A stretch of DNA of 64,000 nucleotides, from NCBI GenBank assembly GCA_964487925.1, contig CAZASZ010000003.1:1-64000 (forward strand), in the 5' to 3' direction. Every line of letters starts with the position of its first letter. Position 1 is the stretch's first letter. Origin of the DNA: RI-283 sp964487925 (GTDB lineage Bacteria; Pseudomonadota; Gammaproteobacteria; SZUA-140). The translations under genes and the position numbers were made by a program. The notes under the pieces were generated by a model. It had not been told where the DNA came from, did not search any database, and saw only the letters and a list, made by a program, of their open reading frames with translations. This document shows positions 41,018 through 49,133 of the stretch, piece after piece.

Positions 41018-42484
41018 ATGGCGCAGACCACACCGCTGATTCTGATCCTTGACCAGGGCAGCCATGCGAGTCGGGCCATGCTCTATGACCTGAGGGGGCA
41101 GGCCATCAGCAGCTACCACATTCCCCTCGAACCCGAACACCCCGATGCGATCCGCAGCGAATACCCTGCTGACGCGCCCTATGCGACATTGCGACATTGT
41201 ATCAACCAAGTCCTATCGGATATCGGCGATGGCATTGTCCTGGCTGCAGCGCTCGCCTGTCAACGCTCCTCTATTGCCTGCTGGGACCGCCAGGACAATA
41301 GCCCCCTGTCACCCGTCATCAGCTGGCAAGATCGCCGAACCGAAGCTGATCTCACACACTGGAAGGAACATAGCGCGCATATCCAGGAACTGACCGGACT
41401 ACGGCTTTCCACTTATTACGGCGCCACCAAACTCCGCTGGTGCCTTCATAACCTGCCCCAGGTCAAAGCGGCTAAGGATCGTGGACGTTTGGCGTGTGGT
41501 CCGCTGGCCAGCCGGTTGGTTTGGCAACTGACGCGTGAACATGGCCTGTTCATCGATCCGGCCAATGCCGCCCGCACCCTCTTGATCGACCATGCCAGCC
41601 GCGACTGGTCACCCCTACTACTCGAGCTCTTCGACTTAAACACCGCCTATCTGCCTACCTGCGTTTCGTCCGATTACGACTTCGGTCTCATACCAAGCGC
41701 TGTAGGCGACATCCCACTAAAGCTCGTCACCGGGGATCAGTCGGCTGCGCTCTATGCCCACGGCCCGCTGCGCAAGGACACACTCTATGCAACCCTTGGT
41801 ACCGGCGCCTTCCTGACTCAGCCGACCGCGGAGTGGGTTACCTCCGATCAACTACTGACAACAGTCGTTCATGACGACGGGACCCGCCGCGACCATGCCT
41901 TAGAAGGAACTATCAACGGAGCAGGAAGCGCGCTGAGCTGGTTCAAAGAGACGACTGAGGCGCACGCCATGGCTACGTTTCAGGAGGACCTGCCGCTTTG
42001 GATGGCGAACAAGACCGATCCGCCGATTTTCCTGAACGGCGTCCACGGCCTAGGCACACCGTTCAGTGGTGCGAAACTCAGGTCTCGCTTCATCGCAACC
42101 CTGGGCAATCAACACCCCGACCTGGGGGACCGGGCCGTCGCCGTTATCGAAAGCATCGTCTTCCTACTCGAGGAAAACCGCCGCACCATGTTGGCATCGG
42201 GTACCATGGCGCGACAGATTGTTATCGGTGGCGGGCTTTCACGGCTCGACGGCCTCTGCCAGCGTCTGGCGGACCTCACGGGCCTGCCGATTAGACGCTG
42301 CAGCGAGCCCGAAACAACCGGCCACGGACTCGCATTTCTGTTGATACGGCAACTGACCGGATACGCCGTATTTAATCTCGAGGGAGGCCTCGTGGATGAC
42401 TTCGCGCCGAGACCGAATACCGCACTTGCCGCGCGCTTTACAAACTGGCAGGCCGCCATGCAGGAGAATTTATCCCATGACTGA
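41018..42484 (+). CDS. FGGY-family carbohydrate kinase, probably glycerol kinase-like
   Basis: The enzyme should phosphorylate a polyol or sugar; glycerol is likely from its neighbours. From ATG 41018 it has 488 residues. The first phosphate loop is LDQGSHASRAMLYD (near residue 10), the second ATLGTGAFLTQ (near 260), with WQDRRTEAD near 100 as in FGGY kinases. The typical glycerol kinase sequence is not closely followed, so substrate is open. It overlaps the glycerophosphodiesterase by eight bases in a three-gene operon. Confidence 0.85.
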   Translation: MAQTTPLILILDQGSHASRAMLYDLRGQAISSYHIPLEPEHPDAIRSEYPADAPYATLRHCINQVLSDIGDGIVLAAALACQRSSIACWDRQDNSPLSPVISWQDRRTEADLTHWKEHSAHIQELTGLRLSTYYGATKLRWCLHNLPQVKAAKDRGRLACGPLASRLVWQLTREHGLFIDPANAARTLLIDHASRDWSPLLLELFDLNTAYLPTCVSSDYDFGLIPSAVGDIPLKLVTGDQSAALYAHGPLRKDTLYATLGTGAFLTQPTAEWVTSDQLLTTVVHDDGTRRDHALEGTINGAGSALSWFKETTEAHAMATFQEDLPLWMANKTDPPIFLNGVHGLGTPFSGAKLRSRFIATLGNQHPDLGDRAVAVIESIVFLLEENRRTMLASGTMARQIVIGGGLSRLDGLCQRLADLTGLPIRRCSEPETTGHGLAFLLIRQLTGYAVFNLEGGLVDDFAPRPNTALAARFTNWQAAMQENLSHD

Positions 42485-43232
42485 CACGGACGGCGGACCA
42501 CAATTCATCGCCCACCGCGGTGCGGCCAGCTGCTTTCCGGAGAACTCACTGATCGGCATCGAGGCCGCCCTGCGATCTGGCGCGAGTCACGTCGAGATAG
42601 ACGTCCAAGTCAGCGCCGACGGCATCCCCGTTGTGCTCCACGACGAGCACCTTGAGCGTATCACCGGCCAACCCGGATCGGTAGTTCAGACGGACTGGGC
42701 TACCCTGAGCACCCTGCCCGCCGGCGAACCAGGTCGACTCGGCGCCGCTTTCGCCTATACCCGACTGATAACGCTTGAGGCGCTCGCCACGCGCTGGCAA
42801 GACTGGCCTGGAGCAACCCTCTGGGTCGAGATCAAGGAGGAGAGCATCTGGCACTTCGGTATTACTCGGGTAGTGGAAAGCATCCTGGCCGCACTACGCG
42901 CCATAGCCAAGCAATTCATCCTGATCTCCTACGATCACTGCGTCCTGCAATACGTCCGCGAGCGTTGCGACGCGCCCATCGGCTGGGTGCTACATGACTA
43001 TGACGATGCCAGCCGACGGACTGCGGACAGGCTTAGTCCCGAGTTCATGATCTGCAACGTCAACAAGATTCCGATTGAGGGACTCTGGTCCGGCCCCTGG
43101 CAGTGGGCACTTTATGAATTCACCGACCCCCAACTAGCGCTTCAGTGGCATCATCTCGGCGCCCAATTCATCGAGACCATGGCGATCACGGAGCTACTCC
43201 AAGACCCGCGCTTACGGAGAGATCAAGCATGA
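42477..43232 (+). CDS. glycerophosphodiester phosphodiesterase
   Basis: This enzyme releases glycerol-3-phosphate from deacylated phospholipids. From ATG 42477 it has 251 residues with no signal peptide, so it is cytoplasmic like UgpQ. The catalytic motif FIAHRGAASCFPENS (from residue 11) includes the active His, and HVEIDVQVSADGIPVVLHDE carries the metal ligands. It overlaps the kinase gene by eight bases and glpD-like by four (ATGA). Confidence 0.93.
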   Translation: MTDTDGGPQFIAHRGAASCFPENSLIGIEAALRSGASHVEIDVQVSADGIPVVLHDEHLERITGQPGSVVQTDWATLSTLPAGEPGRLGAAFAYTRLITLEALATRWQDWPGATLWVEIKEESIWHFGITRVVESILAALRAIAKQFILISYDHCVLQYVRERCDAPIGWVLHDYDDASRRTADRLSPEFMICNVNKIPIEGLWSGPWQWALYEFTDPQLALQWHHLGAQFIETMAITELLQDPRLRRDQA

Positions 43233-44398
43233 CGGCAGCCTATGATGTCGTTGTGATCGGCGCAGGCATTCACGGTGCGGGCGTCGCTCAAGCCGTTGCC
43301 GCGAGTGGCCACTCAGTGCTTGTGCTAGAACAAAGCGGCATCGCCAGTGGTACCTCAAGCCGATCCAGCAAACTCATCCATGGCGGCCTGCGCTATCTGG
43401 AAAGTCGTCAGTTCGGGCTGGTCCGTGAATGCCTTTATGAGCGTCGGCGATTGCTGCAACTGGCGCCTGAGCTGGTCCGGCTCGTACCATTTTTTATCCC
43501 GATCTATCAGGAAACCCGGCGGCGGCCCTGGCAGCTACATATCGGCCTTGGCATCTATCGCTGGCTTAGCGGTGACTCTTCAGGGAGCTACGTGACCGTC
43601 CCCAAAAAACACTGGCACGAACTGGACGACCTGGCGACGACAGGACTCACAAGCGTGTTTCAATATCAGGATGCCCAGACTGACGACGCCGCGTTGACAC
43701 GGGCTGTGATTCGGGCCGCCCTCGACCTAGGAGCAGAACTCAGAGTACCCGCATTGTTCAAGTGCGCCGAGTTTGAACCCCATGGCTGCCTGGTCGAATT
43801 CGAGGAAAACGGTCAATCGCAGACTTGCAAGGCCAAGGTACTTATCAACGCAGCGGGTCCAACTGTCAATAAGGTCCTTTTCCACTGTCTTCCTCAGCCT
43901 GTTGCCGAACCGATCGAGCTTGTGCAGGGCACCCATATCGTCCTGGATACACCGTTCCGGAAAGGCTGCTATTACGTCGAATCACCGCACGACGGCCGCG
44001 CGGTGTTCGTTATGCCCTGGCAAGAAAATCGTTTGTTGATCGGTACAACGGAACGGAGCATCCCGGAGGGCACCGAACCGACGCCAACGGAGACCGAAAT
44101 TGCTTACCTTCAGGAAACGGCCAGCCGCTACTTCCCCGCACTCGACTCCTTTGCGATCAGTGACGCCTTCGCCGGCGCCCGTGTCCTACCCGCAAGCGGC
44201 GGCACTGCCTTTGGCCGCCCCCGCGATACCCGTCTCGTGACTGACCGCGACGAACGACCACGCCTTCTAACAATCTATGGAGGAAAACTGACCGCCTACC
44301 GGCTCACAGCCGAAAAGGTCATGGCGCAAATCGCCGCCAGCCTCCCCGAACGCGACGCCATTGCCGACACCCGAACCATGCCGCTACGACCGGAATAA
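43229..44398 (+). CDS. short FAD-dependent glycerol-3-phosphate dehydrogenase
   Basis: This GlpD-like protein would oxidise glycerol-3-phosphate to dihydroxyacetone phosphate and pass electrons to quinones. From ATG 43229 it has 389 residues. The FAD-binding site VVIGAGIHGAGVAQAVAASG is at residues 7-26, and SSRSSKLIHGGLRYLE follows, as in GlpD. It is about 110 residues shorter than Escherichia coli GlpD, apparently lacking the C-terminal helical cap. The overlap with the diesterase gene supports a shared glycerophospholipid pathway. Confidence 0.86.
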   Translation: MTAAYDVVVIGAGIHGAGVAQAVAASGHSVLVLEQSGIASGTSSRSSKLIHGGLRYLESRQFGLVRECLYERRRLLQLAPELVRLVPFFIPIYQETRRRPWQLHIGLGIYRWLSGDSSGSYVTVPKKHWHELDDLATTGLTSVFQYQDAQTDDAALTRAVIRAALDLGAELRVPALFKCAEFEPHGCLVEFEENGQSQTCKAKVLINAAGPTVNKVLFHCLPQPVAEPIELVQGTHIVLDTPFRKGCYYVESPHDGRAVFVMPWQENRLLIGTTERSIPEGTEPTPTETEIAYLQETASRYFPALDSFAISDAFAGARVLPASGGTAFGRPRDTRLVTDRDERPRLLTIYGGKLTAYRLTAEKVMAQIAASLPERDAIADTRTMPLRPE

Positions 44399-44446
44399 CT
44401 ACCTGTCAGCAGACGACCCGCATCCGACGGGCTATGACTACCAGCC

Positions 44447-44571
44447 CTGAAAAGGTCTTATACGAGTGCGAGACAAGGCGAAATTCGCCGAGAAAGCGCA
44501 GTTTACGTTTTGTAAATGAGCATTTCGAGGCGAATTTTAACGCCGTATCGTGCCGTATAAGGCCTTTTCAG
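44447..44571. repeat. 125-base inverted-repeat element with long hairpin potential
   Basis: The ends are inverted copies (CTGAAAAGG at 44447-44455, CCTTTTCAG at 44563-44571), extended inward by CTTATACG-like arms. The centre holds TTTAC-GTTTT-GTAAA. The whole could fold into one long imperfect hairpin. It resembles non-autonomous miniature elements known from many proteobacteria. It lies between the glycerol operon and the convergent HIT gene, and its right end contains the HIT stop codon. Confidence 0.7.
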
Positions 44572-44912
44572 CCGGGAGGCCAACCTAGGATGCGTCCGGC
44601 TAGGACATGCATGTGAATATGATAAACCGCCTGACCGGCGTCACTGTTACAGTTGAAGACCGTACGGTAGCCACGCTGGCCGTAACCAGCGTCCGTTGCC
44701 AAATCCTTTGCCACGATGAACAAATGGCCGATCAGCTCCTTGTGCTCTGATTCGAGTTCAATCAGCGTCGGGATATGCTCCTTCGGAATAACCAGCAGAT
44801 GGAAGGGCGCCTGGGGATTGATGTCCTTAAACGCGACCACCTTATCGTCTTCATAAACCACGTCCGCCTTCAAGTTACCCTTGACGATCTCGCAAAATAG
44901 ACAGCTACTCAT
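44568..44912 (-). CDS. HIT-family purine nucleoside phosphoramidase
   Basis: HIT proteins hydrolyse nucleoside phosphoramidates and related adenylated compounds. From ATG 44912, with a GGGAGGA site, it has 114 residues. It begins SSCLFCEIVKGN and ends with the histidine triad HIHMHVLAGR (near residue 97) and the usual terminal WPPG. The TGA stop falls inside the inverted-repeat element at 44447-44571. It is a single gene. Confidence 0.94.
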   Translation of the reverse strand: MSSCLFCEIVKGNLKADVVYEDDKVVAFKDINPQAPFHLLVIPKEHIPTLIELESEHKELIGHLFIVAKDLATDAGYGQRGYRTVFNCNSDAGQAVYHIHMHVLAGRILGWPPG

Positions 44913-44977
44913 ATTCCTCCCCTCCCTCTCCATTTATAGTGGATTAAGATAGCCTTAAGACGTTCGAACGTCCAGTC

Positions 44978-45760
44978 CTACCGCCTCCACTTACCCTCCC
45001 ACAAGCGCTCCACCCGACTCACGATCCTGCCATCGGGATGCAGCCAAAGATGCCTGAAACCCGGCGAGCGTTCGTCGATCCGCAACGCCCTAGACCCCGG
45101 CTGAAATTGGACCGAAGTCGCTGGCGTCCCCCAGCAGGGCAAGCCATGGGCCTGTTCGTGAAAATCCTGGTGGATATGCCCCCAAATAAGCCCTCGAACG
45201 GAGGCGAAGCGCCGAATAACATCGTGCAACGCATCGGGATTGTCGAGCGTCATTTCGCTATCCAGCCAAGCGCAACCGTTGGGTAGGACCGGGTGATGTA
45301 GGGCGATCAGACGATGGCGTTCAAGATCGATATGCAGACGCGCCGACAGCCCGGATAGGGATACATCGGAGAGATGTCCCGAACAACGACCAGGGACGGT
45401 TGAATCCAACAAGATGATTTGCCAATCCCTTAGTTCGATCGCCTCCGGCATCCCAATATTCCCGCCAGGCAGCACCCGGAGCATGACCCCGGGGTCATCG
45501 TGGTTGCCCGGCAGACAGGCCACCGGCAGATCGAGCGTGCGCAGATGATCGGCAAGCCGCTCGTATGACTCGACGCTGCCGTCGTCACTGAGGTCGCCGG
45601 TGGCAAGGCAATAATCGGGACGATAGGTCTTTATGATTTCGGTTACGAGCGCTAAGGTCGCATCTGGATCGACGCCCCGAATTACGGGACCGATAGTCTC
45701 GGCCAGATGGCAATCAGTAATCTGGATAAGATGCCATACTCTCGATTCCGACACGGTCAT
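44978..45760 (-). CDS. cpdA: 3',5'-cyclic-AMP phosphodiesterase, CpdA-like
   Basis: CpdA hydrolyses cAMP to AMP. The 260-residue metallophosphoesterase has the metal-binding motifs DCHL (near 16), ATGDLSDDGS (near 53), LPGNHDD (near 83), and HHPV and GHIHQDFHE further on. The start overlaps the tsaB stop by four bases (ATGA), so it is the last gene of a tightly coupled set of four. The CpdA role is inferred from family and motifs; a broader phosphodiesterase is possible. Confidence 0.87.
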   Translation of the reverse strand: MTVSESRVWHLIQITDCHLAETIGPVIRGVDPDATLALVTEIIKTYRPDYCLATGDLSDDGSVESYERLADHLRTLDLPVACLPGNHDDPGVMLRVLPGGNIGMPEAIELRDWQIILLDSTVPGRCSGHLSDVSLSGLSARLHIDLERHRLIALHHPVLPNGCAWLDSEMTLDNPDALHDVIRRFASVRGLIWGHIHQDFHEQAHGLPCWGTPATSVQFQPGSRALRIDERSPGFRHLWLHPDGRIVSRVERLWEGKWRR

Positions 45761-46470
45761 ACGACAGCGTTGGATGGCCGCCTGGATTTAGTCGGAGGGG
45801 TTGCCACTTTATCGCGTAGATAAACTGGAAGGGCCAACTCCGGGGCGACACATTCGCCTCGCGCATGCATCTGCGCGCCCAGCGTAGCGATATCTCGCGC
45901 CTGGGGCAGACATTCACCGACCCATGCAACGAGCGGACGATCCAGGTGCCGGTGCAGACGAGACCCATAAGTGAACCAGCCAGTACCGCAGCCGAACCAA
46001 TGTCCTTCCGGGGGCGACAGCACGTCCTCGGGTGCGCAAACACGCTCATCTTGGAGTGAGACTAGCGCACCCGACTCGACGACGCGGTAGCAACCCCAAT
46101 AGACCTCCATCATGCGGGCGTCGATCGCCGGCAGAATCTCTCTCTCGCCGCGTTCCCGCCAAGCACCCCAGGCCAACGCCGCCAGGGTCGACACTGGGGC
46201 AACCGGCAGATCGGCCGTAAAGGCCAGACCCTGCGTAACGGCGCTTGCGATCCGCACACCCGTAAAGGCCCCCGGACCGCGACCGAAGGCGATCAGATCA
46301 AGCTGGGGCAGCGTCAACCCCGCCTCTTCGAGCAACGACTCGACCATAGGCAGGATCAGTTCGGTATGCCGTCGCGGCGCGATCTCGAAACGTTCACGGA
46401 TCTCGCCATCGATATCAAGAGCGGCGGAACATGCCTCAGTCGCAGTATCTATGGCAAGAATCCTGCTCAT
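45757..46470 (-). CDS. tsaB: tRNA threonylcarbamoyladenosine biosynthesis protein TsaB
   Basis: TsaB supports TsaD, TsaE and TsaC in making the t6A base at position 37 of ANN-decoding tRNAs. The 237 residues start ILAIDTATEACSAAL after MSR and contain IAFGRGPGAFTGVRIASAVTQGLA near residue 60-83, the typical TsaB pattern (central GPGAFTG). It overlaps both the helicase gene and cpdA by four bases. Confidence 0.94.
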   Translation of the reverse strand: MSRILAIDTATEACSAALDIDGEIRERFEIAPRRHTELILPMVESLLEEAGLTLPQLDLIAFGRGPGAFTGVRIASAVTQGLAFTADLPVAPVSTLAALAWGAWRERGEREILPAIDARMMEVYWGCYRVVESGALVSLQDERVCAPEDVLSPPEGHWFGCGTGWFTYGSRLHRHLDRPLVAWVGECLPQARDIATLGAQMHARGECVAPELALPVYLRDKVATPPTKSRRPSNAVV

Positions 46471-48416
46471 GACGGTGCTCCTATCGAAAGTGTTGTTCGT
46501 GTGCCCTCAGTCACCCTAAAAAAGTTTTTCACATCATCGATTGAGCTGGTCCGGGTCATGGGTGGCAGGTTATTCAGAAAGACCCGCCCGTAGCTGCGGG
46601 ACTTCAGTCTGGGATCGCACAACACGAGCACGCCGAAGTCGTCCTGATCACGGATCAACCGTCCCGCGCCCTGTTTGAGCGCCAGCACGGCCTGAGGCAA
46701 TTGCAGCAGCCGAAAGGCGTTTTCGCCTTGATTGGCCAACTGAGTCTGACGGGCCTGAAAGACCGGGTCGTCGGGGCTGAAGAACGGCAATTTGTCGATG
46801 ATCACGCAAGACAGGTGCTCACCGCGCACGTCCACACCCTCCCAGAAACTCGAGGTCCCGAGCAGCACGGCGTTACCCAAACTGCGGAAGCGTTCGAGCA
46901 GCAAACCGCGCGGCCCCTCGCCCTGAACGAGCAACGGATAGGCTAGCGACATCGAGCGCAGACGTTCGGCAGCAAAACGCAAAGCCTGATGGCTCGTAAA
47001 GAGTAAAAAAGTCCGGCCACGGCTCGCCGTCACAATCTCGGCTGCGAGATCAACGACCGCATCGGTGTAGGACCGGCTACCGGGATCGGGCAGCCCCTGG
47101 GGCATATACATCAGGGCCTGATTGGCATAATCAAAGGGGCTCGCCCACTGCCCGGTCTGCGGTTCTTCAATACCCAGGCGGGCCGTAAAATGGCTGAAAT
47201 CGGTCCCTATGGACAGGGTAGCCGACGTGAAAACCCAGGCGCAGTCGTAGCGCTCCATTTGCGCACGAAAACCCTCCGCACAACTCATCGCGGTCTGATG
47301 CAGGCGAAATGCATGACGACTGGTCTCGTACCAACTGACCAGGTTCTCGTCATCGCCGCCGATAACCTGAGCGAGATCGTCGCGCGCCACGGCACAGCGC
47401 TGACGGCAAGTTTCAAGCCCCTTGCTACGCTCGCTATGGAGCTCAAGCGCGCCATAAAATTCCTGAATACGCGCGCCGAGCTCGGCCATAGCAGCCTGCA
47501 TGCCCGGTAACGCAACCGCGGCACGCCAGGCACCGCGCGTATCGCCTTTGCCAAAGAGCGCGCGCACGGCATCCACCGCAGCGATCAAATGAGTTGCACT
47601 GTCGCCGATCTCGCGGGCATCGCCAACCTCCGCGGCCTGACACTGGGCGGCGTCGCGCGCCAGCGACTGCAATTGGTGGGCGCTGACCGTACGCCCGAAG
47701 AACTGACTCGCGAGCTCCGGCAACTGATGTGCCTCGTCGACGATGACGGCCTCGCAGTTCGGCAATAGCTCGCCGAAACCCTCCTCGCGCAAGCGCATAT
47801 CGGAAAGCAGCAGGTGATGATTGATCACGACGATATCGGCAGCCTGGGCCGCCCGACGGGCCTTGACGACATGGCATCCCTGGTACTCGGGACACTCGGC
47901 GCCCAGACAATTCTCGGCCGTCGAAGTAACCTGATACCAGATAGGGGCATCGGCCGGGACGTCGTCGACCTCCTCGACATCCCCACTGTGGGTGCGGCCA
48001 CTCCAGCTCGAGATTCGGTGTAACTGGGCCTGTTGACCGCGGGGCAACTGTCCCGATTGCTCTGCGATCTCAAGGCGGTATCGGCACAGATAGTTGCTAC
48101 GCCCCTTGAGCATTGCCATGACGGGCCGAACACCGAGGGCGGCGCAGACCGTGGGCAGGTCGCGCCGGAAAAGCTGCTCCTGAAGGGTCCGGGTGCCGGT
48201 TGAGACCAGCGTACGCCCACCGCCAAGACAGACCGGCACGAGATAGGCAAAGGTCTTGCCGGTACCGGTACCGGCCTCGGTCACGAGCGCGTCCTTGGCA
48301 GCCAACGCGGCCTCGACGGACTCAGCCATGGCCTGTTGCTCGGGACGTGCCCGAAATCCGGGGATATGCGACTGAAGTGGCCCCGTATCTCCGAGTGCAT
48401 CGGAGGCACTTAACAT
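46467..48416 (-). CDS. ATP-dependent DNA helicase, DinG/YoaA type
   Basis: An XPD-like superfamily 2 helicase, probably an iron-sulfur enzyme that acts on damaged or stalled DNA. From ATG 48416 it has 649 residues; a TTG at 48422 overlaps the upstream gene and is an alternative. Walker A is EAGTGTGKT (near 43), the DEAH box is VIVDEAHQ, and four candidate cluster cysteines appear at CRYRLE and CLGAECPEYQGC. The C terminus has VVIDKLPFFSPDDP, as in YoaA. Confidence 0.92.
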   Translation of the reverse strand: MLSASDALGDTGPLQSHIPGFRARPEQQAMAESVEAALAAKDALVTEAGTGTGKTFAYLVPVCLGGGRTLVSTGTRTLQEQLFRRDLPTVCAALGVRPVMAMLKGRSNYLCRYRLEIAEQSGQLPRGQQAQLHRISSWSGRTHSGDVEEVDDVPADAPIWYQVTSTAENCLGAECPEYQGCHVVKARRAAQAADIVVINHHLLLSDMRLREEGFGELLPNCEAVIVDEAHQLPELASQFFGRTVSAHQLQSLARDAAQCQAAEVGDAREIGDSATHLIAAVDAVRALFGKGDTRGAWRAAVALPGMQAAMAELGARIQEFYGALELHSERSKGLETCRQRCAVARDDLAQVIGGDDENLVSWYETSRHAFRLHQTAMSCAEGFRAQMERYDCAWVFTSATLSIGTDFSHFTARLGIEEPQTGQWASPFDYANQALMYMPQGLPDPGSRSYTDAVVDLAAEIVTASRGRTFLLFTSHQALRFAAERLRSMSLAYPLLVQGEGPRGLLLERFRSLGNAVLLGTSSFWEGVDVRGEHLSCVIIDKLPFFSPDDPVFQARQTQLANQGENAFRLLQLPQAVLALKQGAGRLIRDQDDFGVLVLCDPRLKSRSYGRVFLNNLPPMTRTSSIDDVKNFFRVTEGTRTTLSIGAPS

Positions 48417-48418
48417 GC

Positions 48419-48916
48419 TCAAACCGTGCTTGTCTGGTTGTCCCAGACCTCATCGGTGACCAAGCCCTCTTCACGATTCCAGGCCATGCGCCCGACGCGC
48501 CTAAAGCGCGCCACGGTCATAGCCCCGCGCCGATTCTTAGACGTCGAATCGAGGGCCTCGCGGACCTCGGCACGATCGGCCTCGTAGATCTCAAACGGCT
48601 CCAGATCGGCATCCATGAGCACAAGCACGACAAGATCCCAATCCTGATCCATCTTGAACTGTCCGATTCGATGCCCGGATTTGGATTCATCGAAGATCGT
48701 ACGGCCCTTGATCAAGACCCGTTTACCCGCACGCGCCCCCCGGCCAATGGCATCACAACCGGGATCCGTACTGGCCTCAAGATCAAGCAAGCGAATGGCA
48801 TCGTGGAGGCAGACCTCACCGCTAACCCCCGCCAAGGGCTTACCGGTCGCGCGATAATAATCCGCCGCCAGTTTGCGAGCCTCAGCGATCAGCTTGTCGA
48901 CGGAATAGACACCCAT
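48419..48916 (-). CDS. uncharacterised protein, possible PD-(D/E)xK fold
   Basis: This 165-residue protein is not recognised. Glu34 (GVSGE), Asp55 (GCDAI) and Lys70 (VLIKGR) are spaced as in restriction-endonuclease-like folds, where a GxD then xIKGR pattern is common. That would suggest a DNA-binding or nuclease-like protein, but it is inference from spacing only. It begins the four-gene set on the minus strand, and its stop codon overlaps or abuts the helicase start. Confidence 0.75.
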   Translation of the reverse strand: MGVYSVDKLIAEARKLAADYYRATGKPLAGVSGEVCLHDAIRLLDLEASTDPGCDAIGRGARAGKRVLIKGRTIFDESKSGHRIGQFKMDQDWDLVVLVLMDADLEPFEIYEADRAEVREALDSTSKNRRGAMTVARFRRVGRMAWNREEGLVTDEVWDNQTSTV

Positions 48917-49051
48917 TAGAGGTCTCGTATGGCCTTACGATATAGAGTAATTGAAGCATTCTAGCATCACCCGGGGAAATCCAAAGCATATGCACAATCC
49001 GAGCGATCACAAGGATCACTCGTTGGACATTTATATGGCGTCAATGGCATG

Positions 49052-49060
49052 TGCCATAAT
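49052..49060 (+). promoter_or_regulatory. extended -10 box ahead of the phosphotransferase fusion gene
   Basis: TGCCATAAT at 49052-49060 matches an extended -10 (TG, one base, CATAAT) and lies 74 bases before the ATG at 49134. No -35 is visible at the right distance. If real, transcription starts too late for the in-frame starts at 48951 to 49035. The remaining 48917-49133 holds nothing else that I can support. Confidence 0.35.
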
Positions 49061-49133
49061 GCTCGGGACGGAACCTGAGTCCGCTTTCCAAACGAATTTG
49101 TCGCATTCAGAGCCAAGTACCGGGACACCCGAG

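Noticed and set aside
48951..49133. Longer N terminus of the phosphotransferase fusion from TTG 48951
   Set aside because: The extension is low in domain character and a likely -10 box at 49055-49060 lies within it.
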